Assembly (NCBI GenBank): GCA_023659785.1
Contig: JAGXOR010000015.1
Coordinates: forward strand, 1 to 17,312
Direction of reading: 5' to 3'
Origin: Methanomicrobia archaeon LH_S13
GTDB lineage: Archaea > Halobacteriota > Syntropharchaeia > Alkanophagales > Methanospirareceae
DNA length: 17,312 bases
Both the position numbers and the translations under genes were made by a program. Numbering within the stretch: the first letter of the stretch is position 1; each line of letters starts with the position of its first letter. Below are positions 1 through 6,691 of this stretch, in pieces. The notes below the pieces were generated by a model. That model searched no databases and was not told where the DNA came from. It saw only the letters and a list, made by a program, of their open reading frames with translations.

Positions 1-71
1 AATTGATAGCATCATACGAAGAGGTTTGAAACAAAATGTTTAAATCTCATAACCTTCATAGTTCTTTCTGG

Positions 72-1328
72 CTACGTTCCCAAATCCCACGAGCTGAGAT
101 ATTTCTTCTGCTCTTCCGTCAGTTCCTCTACCTCCACGCCCATTGACTTCAGCTTCAATCGAGCCACTTCCTCGTCTATATCCTTCGGTACGGGATATAC
201 CTCTTTGCGAAGCTTCTCATGATTCTCTACTATGTATCTCACGCACAGCGCCTGATTTGCAAAACTCATGTCCATCACCTCAGGAGGATGCCCGTATGCT
301 GCAGCGAGGTTCACAAGTCGGCCCTCGGAAAGCAGATACAGCTTCCTGCCGTCGGTCATCCGATATTCAACCACGTTCTCTTTTACCTCGTTTTTCGCTA
401 CTGCCATCTCTTCCAGGTCGTTTGTGTTTATCTCGACATTAAAATGACCCGCATTGGCAAGAATGGCACCGTCTTTCATCAACTCGATATGCTCGCCGCG
501 TATAACAGACGTATCGCCGGTAGCAGAGATAAAGAGGTCGCCGATTTTTGCCGCTTCTCGCATTGACATCGCCCTGTACCCATCCATAACCGCCTCTAAT
601 GCTTTTCGCGGGTTTGTCTCTACCACTACCACGGATGACCCCAGCCCCTTTGCCCTTAGCGCTACTCCTCGTCCACACCAGCCGTAGCCTGCTACTACAA
701 CAACCTTACCTGCGAAGAGAAGGTTTGTCGCGTTCATCACGCCATGAATTGTGCTCTGCCCGGTTCCGTATCGGTTATCAAACATCATTTTCGTCTCTGC
801 ATCGTTAACCGCGATAAAAGGGAAGTCCAGCTTGTTATCCCTTGCTCTTGCGTAAAGTCTTATCACGCCCGTGGTCGTCTCTTCACAGCCACCCATTATG
901 TTTTTCATCTGTTCTTCGTGATCTGCGTGAATCTTTGTAGTTACATCGCCGCCATCGTCAAGCACTACCGAAGGTTCTATCTTGAGTGCATCATCCAGGC
1001 ATTCATAATATTCCTCGTTACTCTCCCCTCTGAATGCGTATATCCTTATCCCAAACGAAACCAAAGCAGCAGCTATGTCGTCCTGCGTAGAGAGCGGATT
1101 GGCAGCCGTAAGCGCAACTTCCGCACCCCCCGCTTTTAGTGCTAAGACAAGATTCGCTGTCTCCACCGTGACATGCAAACATGCCATCACATTTACACTT
1201 TCTAACGGCTTCTCACGCTCGTATCTATCCCTTACCATGCTCAAAACCGGCATTCTACCACTAACCCACTCTATCCTCCTCTTACCACCTTCTGCAAGGT
1301 TTATATCCTTTACCCTGTAATCTTTCAT
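72..1328 (-). CDS. ahcY: Adenosylhomocysteinase (S-adenosyl-L-homocysteine hydrolase)
   Basis: Cytosolic NAD-dependent enzyme that splits S-adenosylhomocysteine into adenosine and homocysteine, removing the inhibitory product of SAM-dependent methylation. The 418-residue product has the family landmarks in order: an N-terminal substrate domain with LHVTVETANL near residues 51-60, the DNRYGTGQS segment at 184-192, and a Rossmann NAD site GYGWCGRG at 214-221. A further cofactor-domain block, ISATGDTSVI, lies near 265-275. The length fits the shorter archaeal/thermophile form. The ATG at 1328 is preceded by an AAGGTGAT ribosome-binding site about 7 nt away, and the first residues look native. 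It diverges from rpo4 across a 138-bp spacer. No truncation is seen. Identification is secure; substrate details come from the family. Confidence 0.96.
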   Translation of the reverse strand: MKDYRVKDINLAEGGKRRIEWVSGRMPVLSMVRDRYEREKPLESVNVMACLHVTVETANLVLALKAGGAEVALTAANPLSTQDDIAAALVSFGIRIYAFRGESNEEYYECLDDALKIEPSVVLDDGGDVTTKIHADHEEQMKNIMGGCEETTTGVIRLYARARDNKLDFPFIAVNDAETKMMFDNRYGTGQSTIHGVMNATNLLFAGKVVVVAGYGWCGRGVALRAKGLGSSVVVVETNPRKALEAVMDGYRAMSMREAAKIGDLFISATGDTSVIRGEHIELMKDGAILANAGHFNVEINTNDLEEMAVAKNEVKENVVEYRMTDGRKLYLLSEGRLVNLAAAYGHPPEVMDMSFANQALCVRYIVENHEKLRKEVYPVPKDIDEEVARLKLKSMGVEVEELTEEQKKYLSSWDLGT

Positions 1329-1372
1329 AAATCAAATCACCTTGTCCTTGTTTGGTGAACCAATAAACCCTA

Positions 1373-1385
1373 CTACTTAAAAACC
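1373..1385 (-). promoter_or_regulatory. Putative TATA box of ahcY
   Basis: Read on the minus strand the sequence is GGTTTTTAAGTAG, an archaeal BRE/TATA-like block about 45-55 nt upstream of the ahcY start. That spacing would leave a leader of roughly 25 nt containing the visible ribosome-binding site. Inferred from composition and position only. Confidence 0.4.
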
Positions 1386-1466
1386 TTTTATTTTCTTACG
1401 GATTATAGTATAGCGAAAAGTAGAATAGGATAGAATAGAGTAGAGTAGAGATAAGAGAAGGGGAAA

Positions 1467-1838
1467 ATGATAGTAAAGGAGATAATCGAGGAGACAGTAC
1501 TAACGCTTGCTGAAGCTAAGGAGATGTTAAATACGCAGAGGAAAAGAGGACGAGGAAAGAAAAAGAAAGGGGCAGTGGGAGAGGAGGAAGAGAGGTATGA
1601 GAGAAGAAAAGCGAGCGAGAATACAACAAAGTTTGCTAAACTCGGAGCTAAAGAGTCGAGGGCTCTTATAAACGAACTTTTGAAGTTAGAGAAAACGAAA
1701 GAGGAGATTGCTTTACGGATTGCTGACCTGATGCCAAAGAGCAAAAATGAGGTTCGAGCAATCTATGCGAAGGAGAGATTCACACTTACAGAGGCGAACA
1801 TAGGAGAAATACTCGATTGCGTTGCAAGGTATGAATGA
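1467..1838 (+). CDS. rpo4: DNA-directed RNA polymerase subunit Rpo4 (RpoF/Rpb4 homologue)
   Basis: Subunit of the archaeal RNA polymerase stalk, which pairs with Rpo7 and contacts nascent RNA and TFE. The 123-residue protein opens with IVKEIIEETVLTLAEAKEML, as in archaeal RpoF. It ends with the helical block LPKSKNEVRAIYAKERF-like plus ILDCV, typical of the HRDC-like Rpb4 fold. Between them, near residues 24-52, sits an unusually charged stretch (RKRGRGKKKKG followed by EEEER) that I read as an expanded loop. An AGAAGGGGAAA ribosome-binding site precedes the ATG. The DUF655 gene follows 74 bp downstream, the usual archaeal neighbour. The rpl21e gene often found upstream is absent; a divergent ahcY sits there instead. 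Confidence 0.88.
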   Translation: MIVKEIIEETVLTLAEAKEMLNTQRKRGRGKKKKGAVGEEEERYERRKASENTTKFAKLGAKESRALINELLKLEKTKEEIALRIADLMPKSKNEVRAIYAKERFTLTEANIGEILDCVARYE

Positions 1839-1868
1839 TTCCTTCACAAAGGAAGTCTGAATTTTTTG
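1839..1868 (+). terminator. Short hairpin plus T-run after rpo4
   Basis: A 6-bp stem (TTCCTT / AAGGAA, loop CACA, 1839-1854) begins directly after the rpo4 stop codon and is followed by a T6 run at 1862-1867. It could end or attenuate transcription between rpo4 and the DUF655 gene. The stem is short, so this is a weak call. Confidence 0.35.
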
Positions 1869-1912
1869 ATAAAATAAAAGATTCTTCTAAAAAATTTTAG
1901 AGGGGAGAAGGG

Positions 1913-2524
1913 ATGAAAGGGAGCGAGTATGAAAAAAGGAGTGGGGTAGAGGGAGAGAGAGAGGGAGGAAAGAAACGAGAAACGTATGCTCGAGTACTCG
2001 ATTATTTGCCATACGGGCATCCCGGTGATTCCCGACCGGTATACCAGAAAAAGCCTCTTGTTCAGGCTGTCGGCGTGGATAAGTTCGTCTTAATGGAGCT
2101 TTTACCGAAGAAAGATAAACTCCCTAAGGTGTATGAACGCGTGTATATTGGAGAAGGGGAGCGAGAAGTAATAGACCATGTAGTCAAGAGGTTGAGACAT
2201 AAGGAACTAACGCCGACGGCGAAGGTAGAACTTTCTTATATTCTGGAGAAAATAGTAAAAGAGGATGAAGAAAGGTTCATACGGACCTTCAACGAAGCAA
2301 AACCTATCACCACAAGATTGCACACACTTGATTTACTGCCAGGAGTCGGGAAGAAATTGATGTGGGCGATAGTGGAGGAAAGGAAGAAAGGGGCGTTTCC
2401 CGGCTTTGAAGACCTCACAAAAAGAGTTAAAGGGCTGCATCATCCTGAGAAGACAATTGCAAAGCGAATAGAAGATGAAATAATGGAGGAGGACACTAAA
2501 TATAAACTTTTTACTAATCACTAA
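1913..2524 (+). CDS. DUF655 family protein (predicted nucleic-acid binding)
   Basis: A conserved archaeal protein of unknown biochemical role, commonly encoded beside rpoF. The N-terminal ~35 residues are highly charged and low in complexity. The core starts near YARVLDYLPYGHPGD, the characteristic DUF655 opening. The C-terminal half holds a helix-hairpin-helix-like segment, LDLLPGVGKKLMWAIVEERK (about residues 139-158), suggesting RNA or DNA contact. The ATG at 1913 follows a strong GGGGAGAAGGG site; a start nearer the conserved core is possible because the first residues look non-conserved. The gene converges on hef and their stop codons overlap in the CTAA at 2521-2524. Linkage to rpo4 implies a role in transcription or translation, but the function is not established. 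Confidence 0.85.
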   Translation: MKGSEYEKRSGVEGEREGGKKRETYARVLDYLPYGHPGDSRPVYQKKPLVQAVGVDKFVLMELLPKKDKLPKVYERVYIGEGEREVIDHVVKRLRHKELTPTAKVELSYILEKIVKEDEERFIRTFNEAKPITTRLHTLDLLPGVGKKLMWAIVEERKKGAFPGFEDLTKRVKGLHHPEKTIAKRIEDEIMEEDTKYKLFTNH

Positions 2525-4836
2525 CTTTCGTACTCTGTACTCAACACCTCTTTTATATGTTCTGCGGTTTTCTCACCCACGTGCTCAACCTCCATCAATT
2601 CATCCTTCGACGCCTTTGCCACTTTCTCTATCGTCTTAAATCGCCTTAACAGATTCCTTGCCGTTGCGATACCGATGTTAGACAATGCGGAAATGAAATA
2701 TTCCTGCTGCTCAGTCAACGATGCCGAAGGTTTCTTACCATGCGGGTTCACTTCCGTTTTGTTCGGCGTTTGTTCGCGTTTTGCAATTACGTATATCATC
2801 GATGCCGTGTCTGCTTCATCGCGTGTTTGGATAATAGGAACCGAGAAATCAACAGCTATGGTAGCCATTACAGCCCTTACCACATTTGGATGCACATCTC
2901 TCAGCCCATAAACCGAATCTCCTTCAATAACGAGCAAAGGTTTCTCATACTCGCTCTTCATCCTGTGAATCTGGTCGAACAGATTTCTGCGTTTATTTAC
3001 CAAAGAATCCAGAAAATCCACTGCACTTTTCCTTTCTATGCAAACCCTATCCGATACAACGTAATCGCCAACCTCCAAATTACGTAATTTCAGGTCCACA
3101 TTGGCTTTCTCTAAAAACCTCGTTACTCCCGACCTTGTCTCCCGTGGGTCCACAAAGATGGTTAATTTTAATTCGTTCTCAAAGTCGGTTATCCGCCTTT
3201 GCTCCTCTTTTTCCTTACGTTCCGCAGCAGCGGCTGTCAACTCCGCCTTGTTTACTTTTATTTTCTCTTTCTCTCCACCTCCACTTTCTATCTCCATCGT
3301 CCTCATCTCTTTTATCCTTTTCCGCATTTCTCGTTCCTTGCTCCGGCTGAGCCAGTAATAGGCTTCATCTCTCGTTCCTTTTGCAATAAGTACGATTACT
3401 TTCCCTACTTTTTTCCTCGCAGTCCTTCCTTTCCTTTGTATGTTTCTTATCGCGGAAGGGATAGGCTCGTAGAACAGCACGAGGTCAGTCGCGGGAATAT
3501 CAAGCCCCTCTTCAGCCACGGAAGTAGCAATTAGAACGTTGTAAACACCTTCTTTAAACTTCTTTATTATTTCTACCTGCTCCTTTTGTTTCAATCCCTT
3601 ATCCTCTGCCTTTGACGCCTGCCCGATGAATTTAACAGCCCTTATCTCCTCTTTTTCTGATTTCAACTCATGCAAAGCATAGATTATCATCGTAGCAGTA
3701 TCTCGATAGTTGGTGAACACAATTATTCTCGTGTCTGGATTAACTCTGATTTCTTCTTGCAGTATCTCGATCATCGCGTTCAGCTTGGGATGCTCTCCTT
3801 CGTATGATGCGGCAGTGAACATCGCTTCTACGAATTTTTTATCCTTTAACAACCTCTTTGCAGCTTTGCTCCCTCCTTTTGAAAGTGCTTCCGTCCTCAG
3901 CCTATCAAAATATCGCCGCAATGCGAAAATGCCCTGCGTCTCTATCAACTCAATCGCATGCTTTATCTTCATCACTTCTGCTTGCAGCGACAGCGCCTTG
4001 TAGAGGTCCGCATGCTTCTGTCTCGCCAATTGCACCTCTATTACCTTCCTTAACTTCAAAAGCTCTTTTTTTGATATGTCCCTGCTACTCTTCTTTCTTA
4101 TGAATCCGAGCTTTTGCAATTCCTTTAATCGTGCTTCTGATACCTCGTCTAATACCAGCTTCTGCTTCTTCATATCATCCGGAACTTCCACGCTACGCCA
4201 TTCAAAGCCCTTTTTGAATACGTAAGGAGTTACGTCATGGTCGTATTCAGTCCTGCTTTCCACCTTCTTCACGCCCAAAGAAGTGCAGATTTCCATTATC
4301 TTCTCCTTAGCACTGCCCGGAGAAGCGGTCATCCCAAATACGAGTGGCTCTTTCGCTTGCTCCACATACTTCTCCACAATGTAAATATACGAGTAGTTCC
4401 CCACCGCCCGGTGGCATTCATCAAGTATTAGCAGTGCAACATCGCCGAGGTCAATTCTATTGCTCAACAAATCGTTTTCTATTATTTGTGGTGTTGAAAC
4501 GATTATTTTTGCTGATTCCCATAGCTTCTCTCGCTTATCGGGCAATATCGTGCCGGTAAAAGTTTGTATAAGAGAAGCATCGAGGGTCATAACTTCTTTT
4601 AAAAACGCCGAATGCTGTTCCACTAAGGGCCTGGTAGGAGCAAGAAAAAGAATCTTTCCTTCCTCCAGCTTATCAACCAAAACCAAAAGAGCTACGGTCG
4701 TTTTACCCAAACCCGTAGGCAAAACAACCATCAGGGATTCCTTCTTCCCTGTTTCTGCAATGGATATTTGATATTTCCTCTGCTCTACCGCCCCTTCTTT
4801 TAAAAGGGGATGTGATATGTATTTTGGTACATGCAT
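2521..4836 (-). CDS. hef: Hef: FANCM/XPF-family helicase-nuclease
   Basis: Archaeal repair enzyme acting on stalled forks and branched DNA; an SF2 helicase fused to an XPF-type structure-specific nuclease. The product has 771 residues, close to characterised Hef proteins. Motifs seen: Walker A PTGLGKTT at 40-47, DECH at 139-142, TASPG at 170-174, and the motif VI region QRKGRTARK at 467-475. The nuclease centre GDYVVSDR...IERKSAVDF spans 590-608, with D591 and the ERK catalytic triplet. It ends in a tandem helix-hairpin-helix region at about 715-765. A charged linker at 500-555 joins helicase to nuclease. All key residues are present, so it should be active. The start MHVPKYISHPLL matches the family's opening. 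Confidence 0.95.
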   Translation of the reverse strand: MHVPKYISHPLLKEGAVEQRKYQISIAETGKKESLMVVLPTGLGKTTVALLVLVDKLEEGKILFLAPTRPLVEQHSAFLKEVMTLDASLIQTFTGTILPDKREKLWESAKIIVSTPQIIENDLLSNRIDLGDVALLILDECHRAVGNYSYIYIVEKYVEQAKEPLVFGMTASPGSAKEKIMEICTSLGVKKVESRTEYDHDVTPYVFKKGFEWRSVEVPDDMKKQKLVLDEVSEARLKELQKLGFIRKKSSRDISKKELLKLRKVIEVQLARQKHADLYKALSLQAEVMKIKHAIELIETQGIFALRRYFDRLRTEALSKGGSKAAKRLLKDKKFVEAMFTAASYEGEHPKLNAMIEILQEEIRVNPDTRIIVFTNYRDTATMIIYALHELKSEKEEIRAVKFIGQASKAEDKGLKQKEQVEIIKKFKEGVYNVLIATSVAEEGLDIPATDLVLFYEPIPSAIRNIQRKGRTARKKVGKVIVLIAKGTRDEAYYWLSRSKEREMRKRIKEMRTMEIESGGGEKEKIKVNKAELTAAAAERKEKEEQRRITDFENELKLTIFVDPRETRSGVTRFLEKANVDLKLRNLEVGDYVVSDRVCIERKSAVDFLDSLVNKRRNLFDQIHRMKSEYEKPLLVIEGDSVYGLRDVHPNVVRAVMATIAVDFSVPIIQTRDEADTASMIYVIAKREQTPNKTEVNPHGKKPSASLTEQQEYFISALSNIGIATARNLLRRFKTIEKVAKASKDELMEVEHVGEKTAEHIKEVLSTEYES

Positions 4837-4874
4837 GAGAATAATAATGTCAAAGAGATGAATGATTAAAGTCT

Positions 4875-4887
4875 TGTATAAAAAAAT
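4875..4887 (+). promoter_or_regulatory. Putative TATA box for the nac-nadK operon
   Basis: TGTATAAAAAAAT lies about 40-50 nt upstream of the NAC start in the 88-bp divergent spacer with hef. Read the other way, the same AT-rich block (TTTTTTTATACA) could also serve hef. Position and composition only. Confidence 0.4.
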
Positions 4888-4924
4888 AACTATTATTAGA
4901 TTGGAAGGTTAGCAAAAAAGAAAA

Positions 4925-5332
4925 ATGCGAGGAGGATTTAGAAAAGGGGTAGACTTGAACCCCAAGAAGTTAAGTCAGATGATGAAGCAAACGGGTATAA
5001 ACGTAGAAGAGATAAGCGACGTAGAGGAAGTAGTGATAAAAACCACAGATGCGGAACTCGTTTTTGAGGACGCAGCCGTTACGGTTATGGACGTACAAGG
5101 CTCGAAGATGTATCAAATAGAGGGTACGCCCGTAAAACGTCCTAAGTCTAAGCCTAAGTCTAAGCCTGAGCCTGAGTCTGAGCTTGAATCGGAGGTTGAA
5201 GTGATTTTTTCTGCAGAAGATGTGGGACTAGTAATGGAAAAAGCAGGGTGCAGCGAGGCAGAAGCGAAAGCTGCGTTAACCGAGACAAAAGGTGATTTAG
5301 CAGATGCGATATCCCGACTTTGCGAGGAATGA
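4925..5332 (+). CDS. nac: Nascent polypeptide-associated complex protein (archaeal NAC)
   Basis: Ribosome-associated homodimeric chaperone that binds emerging nascent chains. The 135-residue protein begins with the archaeal signature NPKKLSQMMKQTGI and has a NAC beta-barrel domain to about residue 72, ending in KMYQIEGTPVKR. It ends with a UBA domain (about 98-135: FSAEDVGLVMEKAGCSEAEA...ALTETKGDLADAI). The linker at residues 73-86 is a Pro/Lys then Pro/Glu repeat encoded by seven near-identical hexanucleotides (CCTAAG, TCTAAG, CCTGAG, TCTGAG types) at 5141-5182. It is therefore prone to length change by slippage. The stop codon overlaps the nadK start in ATGA, implying translational coupling. 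Confidence 0.94.
   Translation: MRGGFRKGVDLNPKKLSQMMKQTGINVEEISDVEEVVIKTTDAELVFEDAAVTVMDVQGSKMYQIEGTPVKRPKSKPKSKPEPESELESEVEVIFSAEDVGLVMEKAGCSEAEAKAALTETKGDLADAISRLCEE
5141..5182 (+). repeat. Hexanucleotide tandem repeat in the NAC linker
   Basis: Seven hexamers of the form YCTRAG occur in a row, including two exact 12-bp copies of CCTAAGTCTAAG. They encode alternating Pro/Ser-Lys and Pro/Ser-Glu. The repeat stays in frame and lies between two folded domains. Confidence 0.85.
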
Positions 5333-6171
5333 ACTTAATTCAACCGAAACGAATTGGAATGGTATGCAGAGGCGAGCCCGCTGATGTATCGGTATTAAAG
5401 AAACTGATTGAGTGTATAGGCGAAAGAGCCGAAGTTATACTGGACGAGAAGGCGGCGTATAAGCTCAAAAAGCAAGAGCAAGGCATGAAAATAGAAGACA
5501 TGGCTGTGGATTTTTTAATCTGCGTTGGTGGTGACGGTACAATTCTAAGAGCACTTCATTATTTGAAAACCCCTACGCCGGTATTAGGGATAAATATGGG
5601 AGCTATCGGGTTTTTAGCGGTGCTGCAGCCAGAAAATGCTGTTTCTGTACTCACGGGGATATTGGAGGGTTTTGCAGTAGAGAGGAGAGAGAGACTTTCT
5701 GTGCAGATAGAGGGAGAAAGGGATAAAATGCCTTACGCAATGAATGAAGCGGTAGTAATAACACCAAACCCGGGGAAAATGCTGCATTTTGCTATTTTTG
5801 TGGACGATGACGAATTAGAGAGGTTAAGGGCAGATGGTGTTGTTTTTGCAACGCCCACCGGGAGCACTGCGTATGCGATGTCTGCCGGCGGACCGATAGT
5901 ATATCCAAAAGTGAATGCAGCAATAATAGTGCCAATTGCACCTTTTAAACTCTCTGCAAGACCCACTGTCGTGGATATAAACACAGCGATAAGTTTAGAA
6001 CTTTTTGGAATGAAGGAAGCGGAGTTAGTTATAGATGGGCAATTTTACAGGAGGATAAGAAAAGAAGATAGAATTAGTATTACGCGGGGAGAGCCGGCTT
6101 TTTTTGTGAAAATGCGCGACAAGCCTTTTTTGAAACTCAGGGACAAATTGCGAAGTGAGGAGGGAAAATAA
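5329..6171 (+). CDS. nadK: NAD kinase (ATP-NAD/poly(P)-NAD kinase)
   Basis: Phosphorylates NAD to NADP in the cytosol. The 280-residue form starting at ATG 5329 shows the catalytic GGDGT at 67-71, NE at 139-140, and the nucleotide motif TPTGSTAYAMSAGG at 175-188. This is the complete NAD kinase fold, with a beta-rich C-terminal half ending in an ELVIDGQ-type segment. An in-frame TTG at 5320 would add three residues. I prefer ATG 5329 because its ATGA overlap with the nac stop gives standard coupling and because ATG outranks TTG. The protein lacks any extra fusion domain. Confidence 0.95.
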   Translation: MNLIQPKRIGMVCRGEPADVSVLKKLIECIGERAEVILDEKAAYKLKKQEQGMKIEDMAVDFLICVGGDGTILRALHYLKTPTPVLGINMGAIGFLAVLQPENAVSVLTGILEGFAVERRERLSVQIEGERDKMPYAMNEAVVITPNPGKMLHFAIFVDDDELERLRADGVVFATPTGSTAYAMSAGGPIVYPKVNAAIIVPIAPFKLSARPTVVDINTAISLELFGMKEAELVIDGQFYRRIRKEDRISITRGEPAFFVKMRDKPFLKLRDKLRSEEGK

Positions 6172-6183
6172 ACAAACACAAAA

Positions 6184-6197
6184 TTAATATATATATA
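6184..6197 (+). promoter_or_regulatory. Putative TATA box for the PRC-barrel gene
   Basis: TTAATATATATATA lies about 40-50 nt before the ATG at 6235, with a purine-rich GGGAGAAGAAAGGGAA ribosome-binding region between. It suggests the PRC-barrel gene is transcribed separately from nadK. Confidence 0.5.
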
Positions 6198-6234
6198 GAA
6201 ATCGGAAGTGTAAGAAAAGGGAGAAGAAAGGGAA

Positions 6235-6498
6235 ATGGAAAAAATATCTGCGCAGAAGTTGAATGAAAAAATGGTTATGGACTCAGAGGGTAGCGAAATG
6301 GGGATATTGCACAATACAGTAGTAGATGCAGAGACGGGTCTGTTGACAGAACTCGTGGTTAAACCTGCTTCCGAGCTTGACACAAGCAGGTTCAGACAGG
6401 AAGGCAACTATATCCTTATACCGTTCGACACAGTGAAAGCAATAGGAGACGTTATAGTAGTGGATAGTGAGAAGATACAGGAGCAGGTACGGGCGTGA
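6235..6498 (+). CDS. PRC-barrel domain protein
   Basis: An 87-residue single-domain protein. The opening ISAQKLNEKMVMDSEGSEMG followed by LVVKPASELDTSRFRQEGNYI and IPFDTVKAIGDVIVVD is the usual PRC-barrel pattern (a small beta barrel shared with RimM and the photosynthetic reaction-centre H subunit). Archaea carry many such short proteins. Suggested roles in RNA processing or protein assembly are unproven, and nothing here fixes the partner. The last three codons and stop (6490-6498) lie inside the 3' acceptor end of the tRNA gene on the other strand. The neighbour is thus an antisense tRNA, and the two transcripts would overlap by about 9 nt. Confidence 0.85.
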   Translation: MEKISAQKLNEKMVMDSEGSEMGILHNTVVDAETGLLTELVVKPASELDTSRFRQEGNYILIPFDTVKAIGDVIVVDSEKIQEQVRA

Positions 6499-6601
6499 CG
6501 GGATTTGAACCCGTGATTTGCAGCTTTCTCCCGTTTTGATCAAACTTTTTCTAAAAGTTTGTTAGGAGGCTGCCGCCATGTCCTAACTAGGCCACACGCC
6601 C
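6490..6601 (-). tRNA. tRNA-Arg (anticodon CCT), intron-containing
   Basis: Folded by eye on the minus strand. Acceptor stem GGGCGTG/CACGCCC (7 bp); D stem GCC/GGC with a loop containing G18, G19 and A20; anticodon stem GCAGC/GCTGC; variable loop AAATC; T stem ACGGG/CCCGT with loop TTCAAAT; discriminator G73. CCA is not encoded. Removing a 37-nt intron between positions 37 and 38 leaves a 75-nt tRNA with anticodon loop CTCCTAA, so the anticodon is CCT, reading AGG. A20 and C35 agree with arginine identity. The 3' end overlaps the PRC-barrel stop codon. Confidence 0.93.
6526..6562 (-). other. 37-nt intron at tRNA position 37/38 with bulge-helix-bulge
   Basis: On the minus strand the exon/intron junction forms a central 4-bp helix (CTCC with GGAG) flanked by 3-nt bulges TAA and AAA. 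This is the layout cut by the archaeal splicing endonuclease. The intron body forms its own 9-bp hairpin (CAAACTTTT / AAAAGTTTG, loop AGA). The inner helix next to the 5' bulge is weak, so the motif is a relaxed hBH-type site. Part of the intron matches a sequence in the rps14-rps8 spacer (see findings). Confidence 0.85.
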
Positions 6602-6626
6602 TTCAGCTTTTACTACAAGTTTATTA

Positions 6627-6667
6627 AGGAAAACTTTTTTGAAATTGAGTTAGGTTTAAGTTTTCCT
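6627..6667. repeat. 10-bp inverted repeat in the tRNA-Arg / RecJ-like spacer
   Basis: AGGAAAACTT (6627-6636) is repeated inverted as AAGTTTTCCT (6658-6667) with a 21-nt gap. It sits in the 90-bp divergent spacer between the tRNA gene and the exonuclease gene. It may be an operator-like site or an RNA hairpin in the leader of the + strand gene; it also overlaps where the tRNA promoter should lie. Confidence 0.5.
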
Positions 6668-6691
6668 GATGTTTATTTTATTTTTTGGGAG

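Noticed and set aside
1431..1455. Short TAGAG/TAGAATAG tandem units before rpo4.
   Set aside because: Only a few imperfect 5-10 base units; purine-rich leader sequence next to the ribosome-binding site explains them.
5320..5328. TTG start adding three residues to NAD kinase.
   Set aside because: The ATG at 5329 forms an ATGA overlap with the nac stop codon and is the more usual start.
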